Positions 44,918-53,622 of a stretch of DNA of 64,000 bases are shown piece after piece. Position 1 is the first letter of the stretch, and every line of letters starts with the position of its first letter. The notes below the pieces were generated by a model that was not told the DNA's origin, did not search any database, and was given only the letters and a program-made list of their open reading frames with translations. Made by a program: the position numbers and the translations under genes. The DNA lies in assembly GCA_012960755.1 (NCBI GenBank), contig DUAT01000106.1, positions 34,562-98,561 on the forward strand, in the 5' to 3' direction. Source of the DNA: Gammaproteobacteria bacterium. Lineage in GTDB: Bacteria; Pseudomonadota; Gammaproteobacteria; Pseudomonadales; Azotimanducaceae_A.

Positions 44918-44970
44918 TTATGGCCTTTATTCGCGGGTCTGTATACCTGCTACCGTACGCGTGCGGAGAC

Positions 44971-46944
44971 TTATGGGTCAGTGCCAATATGCCGGTTCAG
45001 GAATGCCAACAAGTTAGTGTAAAAATTTAGCCGATGATCCAGATCGTAAAAACCATGACCCTCATCAGGTTCATACAGCCACTCGTATTCGACATTGGCC
45101 GCATCCATTGCAGCACGCAGATTTTTTGCATGAATGGGAGGCGCCCGTTTATCCTTTCCCCCATGGGCTATGAAGACAGGGACAGTTATCTTATCGGCAT
45201 TATGGGACGGAGATTGTGCTTTTAACTCTGATTCATCAGTGCCAAGAACACTCTTCAAATAGGCTTTACCCCATGGCAGGAAGGGAATATCGCTATCATG
45301 CATTTTTGTCAGGTCATAAACACCCGCTAACCCAGCGGCACATTGATAGAGGTTTGGTGCCTGTATCACCACATTCATCGCGGCGAAAGCACCATAACTG
45401 CCACCATATGCACATATACGCTTTGGATCAGATATCTTCTGCTGTATGGCCCAGCGGGCTGCATGATTGATGTCGGCTATCATGCCTTTGCCCCACTGCA
45501 TTGCACCTTGATCAACGAAGTCAGCCCCATAACCGCCTGAGCCTCTATAATTAACCTGCACGACGGCGAAGCCGCGGCTGGAAAAAAACTGCGCCTCCGA
45601 GTCGAACAAGAACGTATCCCGAACCCCATGCGGCCCGCCATGAATCAGTATGACAGTCGGAAAATTAGATCCATCAGCGTCAGGCAATGTCACAAAACCG
45701 TAGATATCCAGACCATCCTGACTTGTAAAGAGAAACGGGATATGACGACCCATTTTTTCTGCTTCAATCCCCGAGCGTGAATACATCAAGCGCCTGAGTT
45801 TTTTCCGCTCAGTATCATAGAAATACAACGTGCCAGGGTTCCTGTCACTACGCACATCAACTAGCGCTGAACTGTTATCATCTGAAAAGTTATAAATCGT
45901 GACACGCTGATTAGAGAAGGTCTGATGCAATGTCTGAAATATTTCGATATCAGGATGATCCACAAAGAAGTGAACCTCGGGATAAACAGCTGACAAATTG
46001 ACTCCAATTATCTGATCGTCGGATGTTCGAATCAGATCCCGTTCATAAATATCGTAAGTCTCGTTTTCGTAGAGAGTTGAACCTTGACCGGTTTCAAGAT
46101 TGAAAACATGGAGCGCCGAGGTGCCATAACGCCCTTTAGCGAGGTAGTAGAAGCTTTTGTTATCGACCGTGAAGCCAAGAATACGTGTATCAGCGCCAAC
46201 AACATTACGCATTGGTGTAGAAAATCCTTTTACGTCTCGCCACTCGTTTTCACGATCATCGCGTTGCTTGATCTTTAGCTCCCCATCTTTATCCATGTAA
46301 TGCGCGATACGAACATCACCGTTGTTGTCTGTAACAAAACCTCCCCAGGGAAAGGGGCTGACGATCTTCTGTTTGAGTCGCCTGGTATCTGTGCGTGAAT
46401 CTGTGCTCCTTTTCGGACGTCTGTAAACATTCAAGGTGTAAGCTGTCGGTCGGGAGCCACTGATTCGCTGGCCTCGAATCGATTTTTTGACAACCCTGAT
46501 AGATTTCGGATCATTTCGCATAACATCGAGTACTTCAAAAGCGCCCACATCACCCGCGACAAATCCCGCAATCGGGAATTTTTTTGTATTGTCAATATTC
46601 AAGGCAAACAGCTCTCCAGTGAACATGGGATAATCTTTCCAACCGAACTTAATGACTGTGTTAAAAATAACTCGTTCATGATTCGCCCACCAGATTTGAT
46701 AAATTTCCCGGTTTTTCCGGGTATCAAAATGGGCTACCAGTTGCCGGGTTTTGGAATTAACTATGCCCAGCCTGGTCATTTCTCCCATCGAAACAGTAAT
46801 GGCAAAATGTTTCCCATCCGGGGCAAGTAATGCCTGTCGGTAATCAGCGGGCGAAAAGAATGCTTCGGCAGGAATCTCTTCTGCCTGTGCTGGTTGAAAC
46901 ACCAGCCAGATTAGTACTGTGTAAAAAGCAGTCAGTAACTTCAT
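44971..46944 (-). CDS. S9 family prolyl oligopeptidase-type peptidase, exported
   Basis: The 657-residue protein has an N-terminal signal peptide (MKLLTAFYTVLIWLVFQPAQ, then AEEIPAE), a beta-propeller-like region (about 30-400) and a C-terminal alpha/beta hydrolase peptidase domain. The catalytic Ser is in CAYGGSYGAFAAMNV, the Asp in IAHGGKDKRAP and the His in EPDEGHGFYD, as in S9 acylaminoacyl and dipeptidyl peptidases. It likely cuts peptides in the periplasm. No other peptidase genes are adjacent. Confidence 0.9.
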   Translation of the reverse strand: MKLLTAFYTVLIWLVFQPAQAEEIPAEAFFSPADYRQALLAPDGKHFAITVSMGEMTRLGIVNSKTRQLVAHFDTRKNREIYQIWWANHERVIFNTVIKFGWKDYPMFTGELFALNIDNTKKFPIAGFVAGDVGAFEVLDVMRNDPKSIRVVKKSIRGQRISGSRPTAYTLNVYRRPKRSTDSRTDTRRLKQKIVSPFPWGGFVTDNNGDVRIAHYMDKDGELKIKQRDDRENEWRDVKGFSTPMRNVVGADTRILGFTVDNKSFYYLAKGRYGTSALHVFNLETGQGSTLYENETYDIYERDLIRTSDDQIIGVNLSAVYPEVHFFVDHPDIEIFQTLHQTFSNQRVTIYNFSDDNSSALVDVRSDRNPGTLYFYDTERKKLRRLMYSRSGIEAEKMGRHIPFLFTSQDGLDIYGFVTLPDADGSNFPTVILIHGGPHGVRDTFLFDSEAQFFSSRGFAVVQVNYRGSGGYGADFVDQGAMQWGKGMIADINHAARWAIQQKISDPKRICAYGGSYGAFAAMNVVIQAPNLYQCAAGLAGVYDLTKMHDSDIPFLPWGKAYLKSVLGTDESELKAQSPSHNADKITVPVFIAHGGKDKRAPPIHAKNLRAAMDAANVEYEWLYEPDEGHGFYDLDHRLNFYTNLLAFLNRHIGTDP

Positions 46945-47213
46945 GAGAGTTTCCTCATAAAACTAAAGCATCACATAATAAACACCAGAATATCTATCTG
47001 GCAACGATTCTTCCTGCCGGAACCACGCATCTGAATTTTCTTTTCATCGTGCTACTTTCTGAAAGAAGCGCAACAAACCGAATCCAATTCCTTGAATGAA
47101 CAATGCGGTCAAGTCTTTCACTATCGCACTATCCTGTAGTAGCGTTCTACCATCGTTTCTAGTAACTTCTGCGCTTTTCACTGCGTCGATGTCTGACCTG
47201 TACGGCATGCCAG

Positions 47214-48062
47214 TCAGGTCTGATCAACTCTAATCCCCAATCTCTGACAGAGTTTGGCAATCTTGTTATCCAGTCGCCTGCCCTTTAGTTGCCACCAGAG
47301 TATCTCAATCAACGCGTAAACCACCTCAAAATAAGCAATCCTTGTACGCAATTCCGTGTCTCGCGACTGATATCCTCCGAGCAGACGCTTGCGTTGCCCC
47401 TCATCCAGATTGTAGTTGCCCGCGAACACCGCCAGGTCATAGGCAGGATCTGCCAGTCGCGCATACTCCCAGTCAATAGCATAGATTCCTGCCCCGGTCT
47501 TGATCATGTTTTCAAACAACAGGTCCTGGTGGCAGACACAGGGTTCAGCGGAGAGTACAGGTAATTCAACAACTCGCTCAAAACACAGGTCAATCAGCGG
47601 GTCGCCTTTTGTCTGCCGGTAATAAGCAGCAAGATGTTGGTTCAAATCCAGGGGCAGAACCCCCGCTTTGAGTCGATGTACCCGGTGAAAAAGTTCACCC
47701 ACCTGTTCCAGGTCCGCCAGGGTAGGTGGATGTCCCGAAACAAATTCGGTGACCAGTAGCTGCTGTGACGAGAATGTCACGCGAGGTGCGAAACCTTCCT
47801 CGGCGGCAGCCATCATGGCTGATAATTCGCTGCCTGGATCTGTTCCAAAATCAACACCCTGGTCCGGCAATGGTTGCAGGAGTCTGACCACCCAATACCG
47901 CACCCGGTCAGATACTAAAAAGGAAACATTACTGGCACCCCTCAGTTGTCTCACGGGCACAGGTAATTTTAATGGGCCTGAGACCCAGTCACGCCAGGTC
48001 GCAAGACCTTCTTTTAAGCGGTAACCGGGTTCTGGCGATAACTCTTCAGCCACGAAAACCAT
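47214..48062 (-). CDS. thiK: Thiamine kinase-like phosphotransferase
   Basis: The 282-residue protein has the APH kinase fold: the Brenner motif CHQDLLFEN and the metal site YAIDWEYARLADPAYDLAVF, which resembles the DWEYA...DP..DLA of ThiK. It lies in an operon after a TPP riboswitch, a TonB-dependent receptor, a YkoF-like thiamine-binding protein and a PnuT-type transporter, so phosphorylation of imported thiamine is the best reading. The start at ATG 48062 overlaps the end of pnuT by 49 bases; a GTG a few codons later is also possible. The symbol is inferred partly from context. Confidence 0.75.
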   Translation of the reverse strand: MVFVAEELSPEPGYRLKEGLATWRDWVSGPLKLPVPVRQLRGASNVSFLVSDRVRYWVVRLLQPLPDQGVDFGTDPGSELSAMMAAAEEGFAPRVTFSSQQLLVTEFVSGHPPTLADLEQVGELFHRVHRLKAGVLPLDLNQHLAAYYRQTKGDPLIDLCFERVVELPVLSAEPCVCHQDLLFENMIKTGAGIYAIDWEYARLADPAYDLAVFAGNYNLDEGQRKRLLGGYQSRDTELRTRIAYFEVVYALIEILWWQLKGRRLDNKIAKLCQRLGIRVDQT

Positions 48063-48625
48063 CCAAAGAAAATAACAATGATATAGACCGCAAACAGCAG
48101 CGCAGTGAAATAAAGCTCACGATCAAGATACAGAAAGATGGAAACGGTATCGATAACCAGCCAGTAGATCCAGTTCTCGAGGATTTTTCTCGCCACCATA
48201 AATGTCGTCACCACACTGGCCCAGGTGGTGAAAGAATCAACAAAGGGTAATCGGGCATCGGTCCCCTGCTGCAACAGCAAGCCGGAAACTAACGTCGCCA
48301 GCGCGATTACAATCAATGCCCACAGATGTTGCTGCAGCGACCAGGTTGAGACTGCCAACGACCCATTCCCGGCTCCCCGGGTCCACTGGTGCCAGCCATA
48401 AACTGCCATACCAATGTAGTAGAGCTGTAAACCGGATTCCATGTAGAGCCGGACCTGCCAGAAAATAAACAGGAAGATGAACGTTGAAATCAACGCCGCG
48501 GGCCAGCAGAGAATATTTTCTTTAACGGCAAGTACCAGGTAGGCAATAGCAAACATAACAGCGGTCAGTTCCAGCCATGAGCTCTGCTGGAACTGGCTGG
48601 CGATCATGCTGAGTGTCTCAGCCAT
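48014..48625 (-). CDS. pnuT: PnuC-type transporter, probably thiamine (PnuT)
   Basis: The 203-residue protein has about seven membrane helices and the PnuC-family signature YMESGLQLYYIGMAVYGWHQ, then a Trp-rich loop, DSFTTWASVVTTFMVARKIL and ENWIYWLVIDTVSIFLY. PnuC carriers import nicotinamide riboside; the PnuT branch imports thiamine. The TPP riboswitch upstream of the operon and the kinase gene after it favour PnuT. ATG 48625 overlaps the YkoF-like stop; a longer frame starts at 48646. The transport works by diffusion and trapping by phosphorylation. Confidence 0.83.
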   Translation of the reverse strand: MAETLSMIASQFQQSSWLELTAVMFAIAYLVLAVKENILCWPAALISTFIFLFIFWQVRLYMESGLQLYYIGMAVYGWHQWTRGAGNGSLAVSTWSLQQHLWALIVIALATLVSGLLLQQGTDARLPFVDSFTTWASVVTTFMVARKILENWIYWLVIDTVSIFLYLDRELYFTALLFAVYIIVIFFGWFSWLKSYRQNPVTA

Positions 48626-48887
48626 CCGCCAGACCACGAAGGTCATCTTGCAGATACTTAACCACGAAGATCGATCTACCGTATTTTTCCCAACTCAGGC
48701 GAATTTCAGTTTTCAGGATATCCGTTACGACATCGTAATCACCGTAAATCTGGGTAGAAAGGTCATTACGAACGACTGCCACATCCGAATAAGTCTGCAC
48801 CCGGTCAATAAACTCCTGGATCGCCGGAATGTAATCGTCTGCCAGTGGATAAAGACTGACGTCGACGGAAACTTTCAATGAAGTCAC
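48618..48887 (-). CDS. YkoF/DUF77-like thiamine-binding protein
   Basis: The 89-residue protein has the small ferredoxin-like layout of the YkoF/DUF77 thiamine-binding group: the N-terminal strand LKVSVDVSLYPLADDYIPAI, a helix (QEFIDRVQ), and DLSTQIYGDYDVVTDIL. In Bacillus YkoF binds thiamine or hydroxymethylpyrimidine. The GTG start overlaps the TonB receptor stop (GTGA), so translation is coupled. Inside a riboswitch-controlled operon this is likely a cytoplasmic thiamine-binding or transport-assist protein. Confidence 0.75.
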   Translation of the reverse strand: MTSLKVSVDVSLYPLADDYIPAIQEFIDRVQTYSDVAVVRNDLSTQIYGDYDVVTDILKTEIRLSWEKYGRSIFVVKYLQDDLRGLADG

Positions 48888-50938
48888 AGACTCATCTCTA
48901 CTGTCGCGCCGACAATCCGTGGCTCGCCAAATTGAAAGTATGATTCTGTGATGTAGTTCTTACGGGGATCATTCCCAAAACTACCAAATGCCCGAGTCAG
49001 TGTGTCTTCATCAGTGAGGTTTCGCCCCCAGAGGCTCAATCTCCAGCGTTCAGTTTCGTACCCGACCTGAGCGTTTAATAAGGAGAAGCTGTCGCTCATG
49101 GTAGTATGCCGGTCAGAGAAATAGAATTCGTCCTTGGCATCGATTGAGGCGTGAAAGAACCAGTTGTTCCTCGAATAATCAGCGGCGACATGGAACATGT
49201 AAGACGGCGCATGTGCCTGATCACGCCCCGACAAATCCTCACCAAACTCATTGATAAATTCATCAAATTTGGCATCCAACAATCCTACGCTGGCGGCGAA
49301 CTGCCAATTGTCAGTCGCATACCAGTTGAGCTCAACTTCCAGGCCCTTGTTGGTGCCAGACGCGGCGTTGCCGATAAAATCTATGAATTCCGAACTTCCA
49401 TCGGGACGAACGCGAACCAGCGAACTCTTCACCTGCTGATCCCGCCGGTCGTCATAAAACAGCGCGGCGCGTACCTGGACATCACCTGCGAGAAGTCTGG
49501 ACTTAACACCCAGTTCATACTCGATCAGTGACTCTTCATCGAACTTCCTCAGATCCAGGTCCAATGAGCCATCGGCATTGACCCCTCCGGCTTTGTAACC
49601 CCGTGCAACACTGCCATATAACATTATTTCATCTTCAATAAAGTACTTCAGCGCTATCCTTCCACCCCAGAGATTCTCATCGGGCTTAAACGCTACCCCA
49701 TCAGAGTTATCATATTGCGTATCACGGTTCTCAAACCGCAAGCCTGTGGACAACACCAGATTCTCCTTGAAATGTGAATCCAATTGTAAAAATACCGCGT
49801 TGGTATCGAAGTCATAGCTGCTCGTATAGTTGGAGGCGAGGTAGGTATATTCCCTTGTCAGGTCTTCCGTACTGCCCAGGTGATAAAACCCCGCGACCCA
49901 GTCCGTTGTGTCATGGAATAAACGCGTGCTTTCGTTGGAGATCAGTCTCAGTTCCAGGCTCGACGTCTCCCGGTCACGAATGTAGTTGTCAGTCGATGAG
50001 TACCCGAAAGGGTGGATACCGACATAGGTCCAGTCCTCGTCATACCCATACTCAATATCAGAGCTGGCCAGACTGGCGATCCCACGAAGGTCGAAGCCAC
50101 TGAGATTCCAGGTGCTGTCGAGTACCACGAACGTAGAATCCTGGCGATCATGCCCGGGTTCATCGGACAGGGTGTGACGGGTGTTATCCAGAGTAAACGC
50201 ATCGTAACCGTTGTCGATATCAACACTGGAAACGATGACATCGAATTGCCAGTTTTCATTCGGCGTAACCCGTATTTTTCCCCTGACGGTCAATTCATCA
50301 CGACTGTTGTTGTCGTCGATACCAAGAAAGTCATTTTCATAATAACCGTCAGACTGATGCTGTTCTGCAACCAATCTGCCCTGCACGTTGTCACCCAATG
50401 GACCCGTCACCATGGCACCGACAGTCCGGGTTCCATACTTGGCAGTACTGATTTTTATCTTCGAACCAAAGACTTTTGCCGGGTCTTTGGTTTTGACATT
50501 GATTAAACCGGCAAGGGCATTGGCCCCATGCAGAGTCCCCTGGGGACCACGCAGTACCTCAACCTGTTCAACATCCATCATCGTTGCTATCATCCCGGCA
50601 CCACTGAAGTCAACATTGTCAATCAAGAAGCCAACCGACGGATTCAATGCACTGACAAATTGACTCCGCTCACCAATGCCGCGAATCTGGAAGAACCTGG
50701 CCCGATTCGATCCACTGGAAAAGTTTAAGTTTGGGATAGTGTTTATCACATCATCAAAGTGCTGCGCAGCCCGTGCTTGTATGACGGCTTCGGTGACAAT
50801 GCTGATGCTTGATGCTGTTACCAATTCGTTGCCCTGCCGCAGCTCTGCTGTGACTCGTACTTCAGGCAGCGTACCGTCGTTAGCCAAGACGCTACAACTC
50901 GCCAGTGCGAGCAAGAACGTAAAACAGTATTTGTCCAT
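48884..50938 (-). CDS. TonB-dependent outer-membrane receptor, probably for thiamine or a precursor
   Basis: From ATG 50938 the protein has 684 residues: a signal peptide (MDKYCFTFLLALASCSVLAN), a plug domain (about 20-150, ARFFQIRGIGERSQFV and EVLRGPQGTLHGANALAGLI) and a 22-strand barrel. The C-terminus is GEPRIVGATVEMSL with a terminal aromatic-rich strand before it. GGAGAG lies six bases before this ATG, and the ATG at 50950 overlaps that site. It is the first gene after a TPP riboswitch, so its likely cargo is thiamine, its phosphate or a related vitamin. A TonB-ExbBD system must be elsewhere. Confidence 0.9.
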   Translation of the reverse strand: MDKYCFTFLLALASCSVLANDGTLPEVRVTAELRQGNELVTASSISIVTEAVIQARAAQHFDDVINTIPNLNFSSGSNRARFFQIRGIGERSQFVSALNPSVGFLIDNVDFSGAGMIATMMDVEQVEVLRGPQGTLHGANALAGLINVKTKDPAKVFGSKIKISTAKYGTRTVGAMVTGPLGDNVQGRLVAEQHQSDGYYENDFLGIDDNNSRDELTVRGKIRVTPNENWQFDVIVSSVDIDNGYDAFTLDNTRHTLSDEPGHDRQDSTFVVLDSTWNLSGFDLRGIASLASSDIEYGYDEDWTYVGIHPFGYSSTDNYIRDRETSSLELRLISNESTRLFHDTTDWVAGFYHLGSTEDLTREYTYLASNYTSSYDFDTNAVFLQLDSHFKENLVLSTGLRFENRDTQYDNSDGVAFKPDENLWGGRIALKYFIEDEIMLYGSVARGYKAGGVNADGSLDLDLRKFDEESLIEYELGVKSRLLAGDVQVRAALFYDDRRDQQVKSSLVRVRPDGSSEFIDFIGNAASGTNKGLEVELNWYATDNWQFAASVGLLDAKFDEFINEFGEDLSGRDQAHAPSYMFHVAADYSRNNWFFHASIDAKDEFYFSDRHTTMSDSFSLLNAQVGYETERWRLSLWGRNLTDEDTLTRAFGSFGNDPRKNYITESYFQFGEPRIVGATVEMSL

Positions 50939-51017
50939 GCGTCTCTCCATTATTAAGTGTAAGAGACCCGGAAAATTTTGACGTAGTGTTGGAAGTAAAT
51001 CTAGATGTGGTGTGCAT

Positions 51018-51135
51018 CCTTTTCCTACGCCGGTATTAACCGGATCAGGTTCTAGGGTTTACCGCACATCTCTTCAGCTATTGACTGCAGAAGAAGCGTG
51101 CAGAATTCTCAGGTCTAATGACCACCCCTAAGGAA
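51018..51135 (-). promoter_or_regulatory. TPP (THI-box) riboswitch
   Basis: On the minus strand the conserved parts of the TPP aptamer occur in order: TAGGGGTGGTC at the 5' side, CTGAGA, the pairing strand ACCCTAGAACCTGATC, and the 3' signature GGTTAATACCGGCGTAGGAA. It ends about 80 bases before the TonB receptor start. Binding of thiamine pyrophosphate would reduce expression of the downstream transport and salvage genes. I do not see a clear intrinsic terminator, so control could be at translation. Confidence 0.92.
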
Positions 51136-51184
51136 CGGCAATGAGTATAGCATCAGGAATTTTGAAGGACTACTAGTCAACGAA

Positions 51185-51889
51185 CTAATCTACCCACTGC
51201 GAAAGCCAGTACTCCGCTCCAGGAAAACCAGTACCTGCAAAGCTTTTTCCGAAGGCCTTGAAGTCCAGTGGCAGACGAACAAGTTCTGCACTGACGTTGC
51301 CATTGTCACTGGAAACAATCGCATAATCAGTATATTTCAATAACCTGGGTTGCCCCAGCATCGGGGCCTCAAAGGGCATACCGATACTTCCCGCATTAAT
51401 GATCAGCGTTTGATCCAGGCGACGACACAATTGCAGGTGGGTGTGTCCGGCAACAATGACATCCTGCTCAATATCCCGACACCACAGCCGCAATCTATCG
51501 CTGGGCGTGTCGGGCTCCATTCCCTGCGTGTTGGCCTGTGGAGAACCGTGCACACAGAGCACCGAAGTGCTACCAAGATCAACAATATGCTGGAATGGCA
51601 GATCTTTCAGCCATTGTTGTTGCTCCGTGCTCAGCTGATCCCGGGTCCAATTTTCTACCTTTTGGAGTTTGGGAATCACCGGGTTTTCATCCAGTAGATC
51701 ATGATTGCCCTGAATGCAAAGAATTTGACGTTCCCTTAGTCGTTCGACTGTCTTCGCCGGTTGCGGACCCAGGTCAACGATGTCACCCAGACAAATGACA
51801 ACGTCAATACCTCGTTTTTTAATATCTGCCAGTGCGCTATCCAGCGCTACCAGGTTACCGTGAATGTCCGAGATAAAAGCCAGGCGCAT
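51185..51889 (-). CDS. YfcE-like metallophosphoesterase
   Basis: The 234-residue protein has the calcineurin-type phosphoesterase motifs FISDIHGNLVALD, CLGDIVDLGP, IQGNHDLLDE and VAGHTHLQLC, then NAGSIGMPFEAP. These bind two metals for phosphoester cleavage. It matches the DUF/YfcE-like group whose substrates are largely unknown. The stop of the upstream alpha/beta hydrolase gene abuts its start by one base, so they are co-transcribed. Confidence 0.88.
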   Translation of the reverse strand: MRLAFISDIHGNLVALDSALADIKKRGIDVVICLGDIVDLGPQPAKTVERLRERQILCIQGNHDLLDENPVIPKLQKVENWTRDQLSTEQQQWLKDLPFQHIVDLGSTSVLCVHGSPQANTQGMEPDTPSDRLRLWCRDIEQDVIVAGHTHLQLCRRLDQTLIINAGSIGMPFEAPMLGQPRLLKYTDYAIVSSDNGNVSAELVRLPLDFKAFGKSFAGTGFPGAEYWLSQWVD

Positions 51890-52774
51890 CTACGAATCCA
51901 CTTCTTCAGCAAAAAATTCAGTGGTTAAACGCAGGAATTCATCCAACTGATCATGTTGAACCCAATGCCCGGCATTCTGAACCATTTCGTGACGCGCATC
52001 TTGAAAGAACTGTGTTACTTCCTCACGCTTGCCCTGACCAAACCAGCTTTCACTACCGCTGATTAACAGCACGGGCGCTTTAATTCGCCGCCACAATTCT
52101 CTTGACTGCTCCATACCCAGGTCAAACGGCGACATGACATGAGTGTAGTTATCAAACTTCCAGCTGTAACTGCCGTCCTCGTTTTGGTTGCTGCCATGCA
52201 CCGTCAGGTGCTTTGCCTGATCGGCACGCAAGTGACTGTTGGCTTCATGCATCCGGCTGAATGCGTCATCCAGCGTTTCATAGCGCTTCGGTAATCGACC
52301 TGACATTTTGCGGGTCGACTCAATCCACTCCCGCATTCGTTCGTGTGCAGGTTGGGTGTTGTACATTGAGGGAGGACCACCGCTACCCTCAACAACAATC
52401 ATTTTTTTTATATTCTCAGGATAGATACCAGCGTATCGAAGCGCGACTCCACCACCGAGTGAATGCGCAATAATATGCAATGGTGCGAGGTTCTGCTGGT
52501 GAATGAGCTGCGCCAGATCATAGATGTATTCGCTATGGCTATAGGCGCTGCCGTTTACCCATTCCGAATCCCCGTGGCCCCTGAAGTCAGGTGCAATAAT
52601 GTGATAATCATCACGGAGTTCCTGAGCGACCCAGTCCCAGTTGTGGCAGTGATCCCGGTTTCCATGCACCAGTAAGAGCGGCGGCGCATCCTGGTTACCC
52701 CAGTCGAGGTAGTGGAGGCGCAACCGTTGTGAGAAGTAGGAATGAGAAGTAGGGGTAGCTTTTTCCTTCGCCAT
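51890..52774 (-). CDS. Alpha/beta hydrolase
   Basis: From ATG 52774 the protein has 294 residues with the alpha/beta-hydrolase layout: the HGN oxyanion motif LLLVHGNRDHCHNW, the DFRGHGDSEW loop, the nucleophile elbow IIAHSLGGGVALR, the acid near LLISGSESWF and the His in VQNAGHWVQHD. This is the epoxide hydrolase/haloalkane dehalogenase/lipase-like superfamily, with no specific reaction assignable. It is followed directly by a phosphoesterase gene. Confidence 0.85.
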   Translation of the reverse strand: MAKEKATPTSHSYFSQRLRLHYLDWGNQDAPPLLLVHGNRDHCHNWDWVAQELRDDYHIIAPDFRGHGDSEWVNGSAYSHSEYIYDLAQLIHQQNLAPLHIIAHSLGGGVALRYAGIYPENIKKMIVVEGSGGPPSMYNTQPAHERMREWIESTRKMSGRLPKRYETLDDAFSRMHEANSHLRADQAKHLTVHGSNQNEDGSYSWKFDNYTHVMSPFDLGMEQSRELWRRIKAPVLLISGSESWFGQGKREEVTQFFQDARHEMVQNAGHWVQHDQLDEFLRLTTEFFAEEVDS

Positions 52775-53004
52775 ACCTGGGGAAACTCCTGAAAATGAAG
52801 GCGCAGAGTATAAACCAAACAATTGGCAATACAATTGGGGTTAGAACAAAACTCATGGCCACTCGCAGAAGTGCATTAAGCCAAGTATCTATGAATCGTC
52901 GTAGGGTTACCTTGGGCTATCTTGACCAAAACGCGTTGATTTGAGTAGCGTCCCCTCTCCTCAAATCAACACTCCTACTGCATCTTGCCGAGGGTAGTGT
53001 CGTT

Positions 53005-53496
53005 TTATTCAGATGAAGTTTGCTGCTTTTTAATCCGTTCGAGTATTTCCTGTCCAGCGGTGGTAGTTCTACCAATACCTGCCGCTTTCATTTTCCGGTT
53101 CAGTTGCCGATCCTCTGCACCTTCTTCCAATTCTTCAGCGGCGGTCAGATAGTCGAGTGTGGTTTGAAGCCCTTGCTGGTGAATCCTGCCCTCCAATCCC
53201 TGGACTATGTCCCAGAGTCGGTCTATTTGGTGATAATAAGACTCGTTGAAGTGTTCCTCGGACTTAAGTTGCGATTCCAGTGACGCAATTCTTTCGGCAA
53301 TTTCCTCCGCCAGTGATTCGTTTCCAGTATCCAGCGCTTCCCTGGCATAGCCGAGATACTCGGCGATTTGCGACCTGACCCTCTGAACCTCGCGCTCTGC
53401 CTGTCGCTTGTTCGCCATCAAGCCTATCACGTGGCGTTTTGCTTCTGCCAGGTTTTCCTGTGCAGATGAATACCAGAGTTCCATGTAGAAATTCAT
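53005..53496 (-). CDS. PspA/IM30-like coiled-coil protein (short form)
   Basis: The 163-residue protein is almost entirely coiled coil (about 10-140), with the segment YAREALDTGNESLAEEIAER that resembles PspA/IM30, which binds membranes under stress. It lacks the N-terminal amphipathic helix and is shorter than PspA (about 220 residues), so it may be a paralogue with a different partner. The upstream region contains two copies of a palindromic GACATATTATGTC operator. The gene appears monocistronic. Confidence 0.6.
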   Translation of the reverse strand: MNFYMELWYSSAQENLAEAKRHVIGLMANKRQAEREVQRVRSQIAEYLGYAREALDTGNESLAEEIAERIASLESQLKSEEHFNESYYHQIDRLWDIVQGLEGRIHQQGLQTTLDYLTAAEELEEGAEDRQLNRKMKAAGIGRTTTAGQEILERIKKQQTSSE

Positions 53497-53510
53497 ATGA
53501 CCTCCATCGG

Positions 53511-53561
53511 TGACATATTATGTCATAGTTACAGAAGCTTAACCTTTGGACATAATATGTC
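53511..53561 (-). promoter_or_regulatory. Twin palindromic operators upstream of the PspA-like gene
   Basis: TGACATATTATGTCA at 53511-53525 is a perfect 15-base palindrome around a central base, and GACATAATATGTC at 53549-53561 is the same sequence on the other strand. Their centres are 37 bases apart, and the nearer site begins 15 bases before the PspA-like start codon. A TTGACA box overlaps the far site. Two copies of a dyad in this position suggest a dimeric repressor or activator, whose identity I cannot tell. Confidence 0.6.
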
Positions 53562-53607
53562 AAGACATTATCTGGAGGTCCTGACGTAAGATAGTCGTTC
53601 TCGTGTA

Positions 53608-53622
53608 GTGTCCTACACTAGT
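53608..53622 (+). repeat. 15-bp repeat, copy 2, at the acyl-CoA dehydrogenase gene end
   Basis: This is the second exact copy of GTGTCCTACACTAGT. It covers the stop codon of the acyl-CoA dehydrogenase gene on the minus strand. With the bases before it, GTGTAG-TGTC-CTACAC forms a six-base-pair hairpin. Both copies are at gene ends, so a shared terminator or small dispersed palindrome is possible. Confidence 0.6.
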
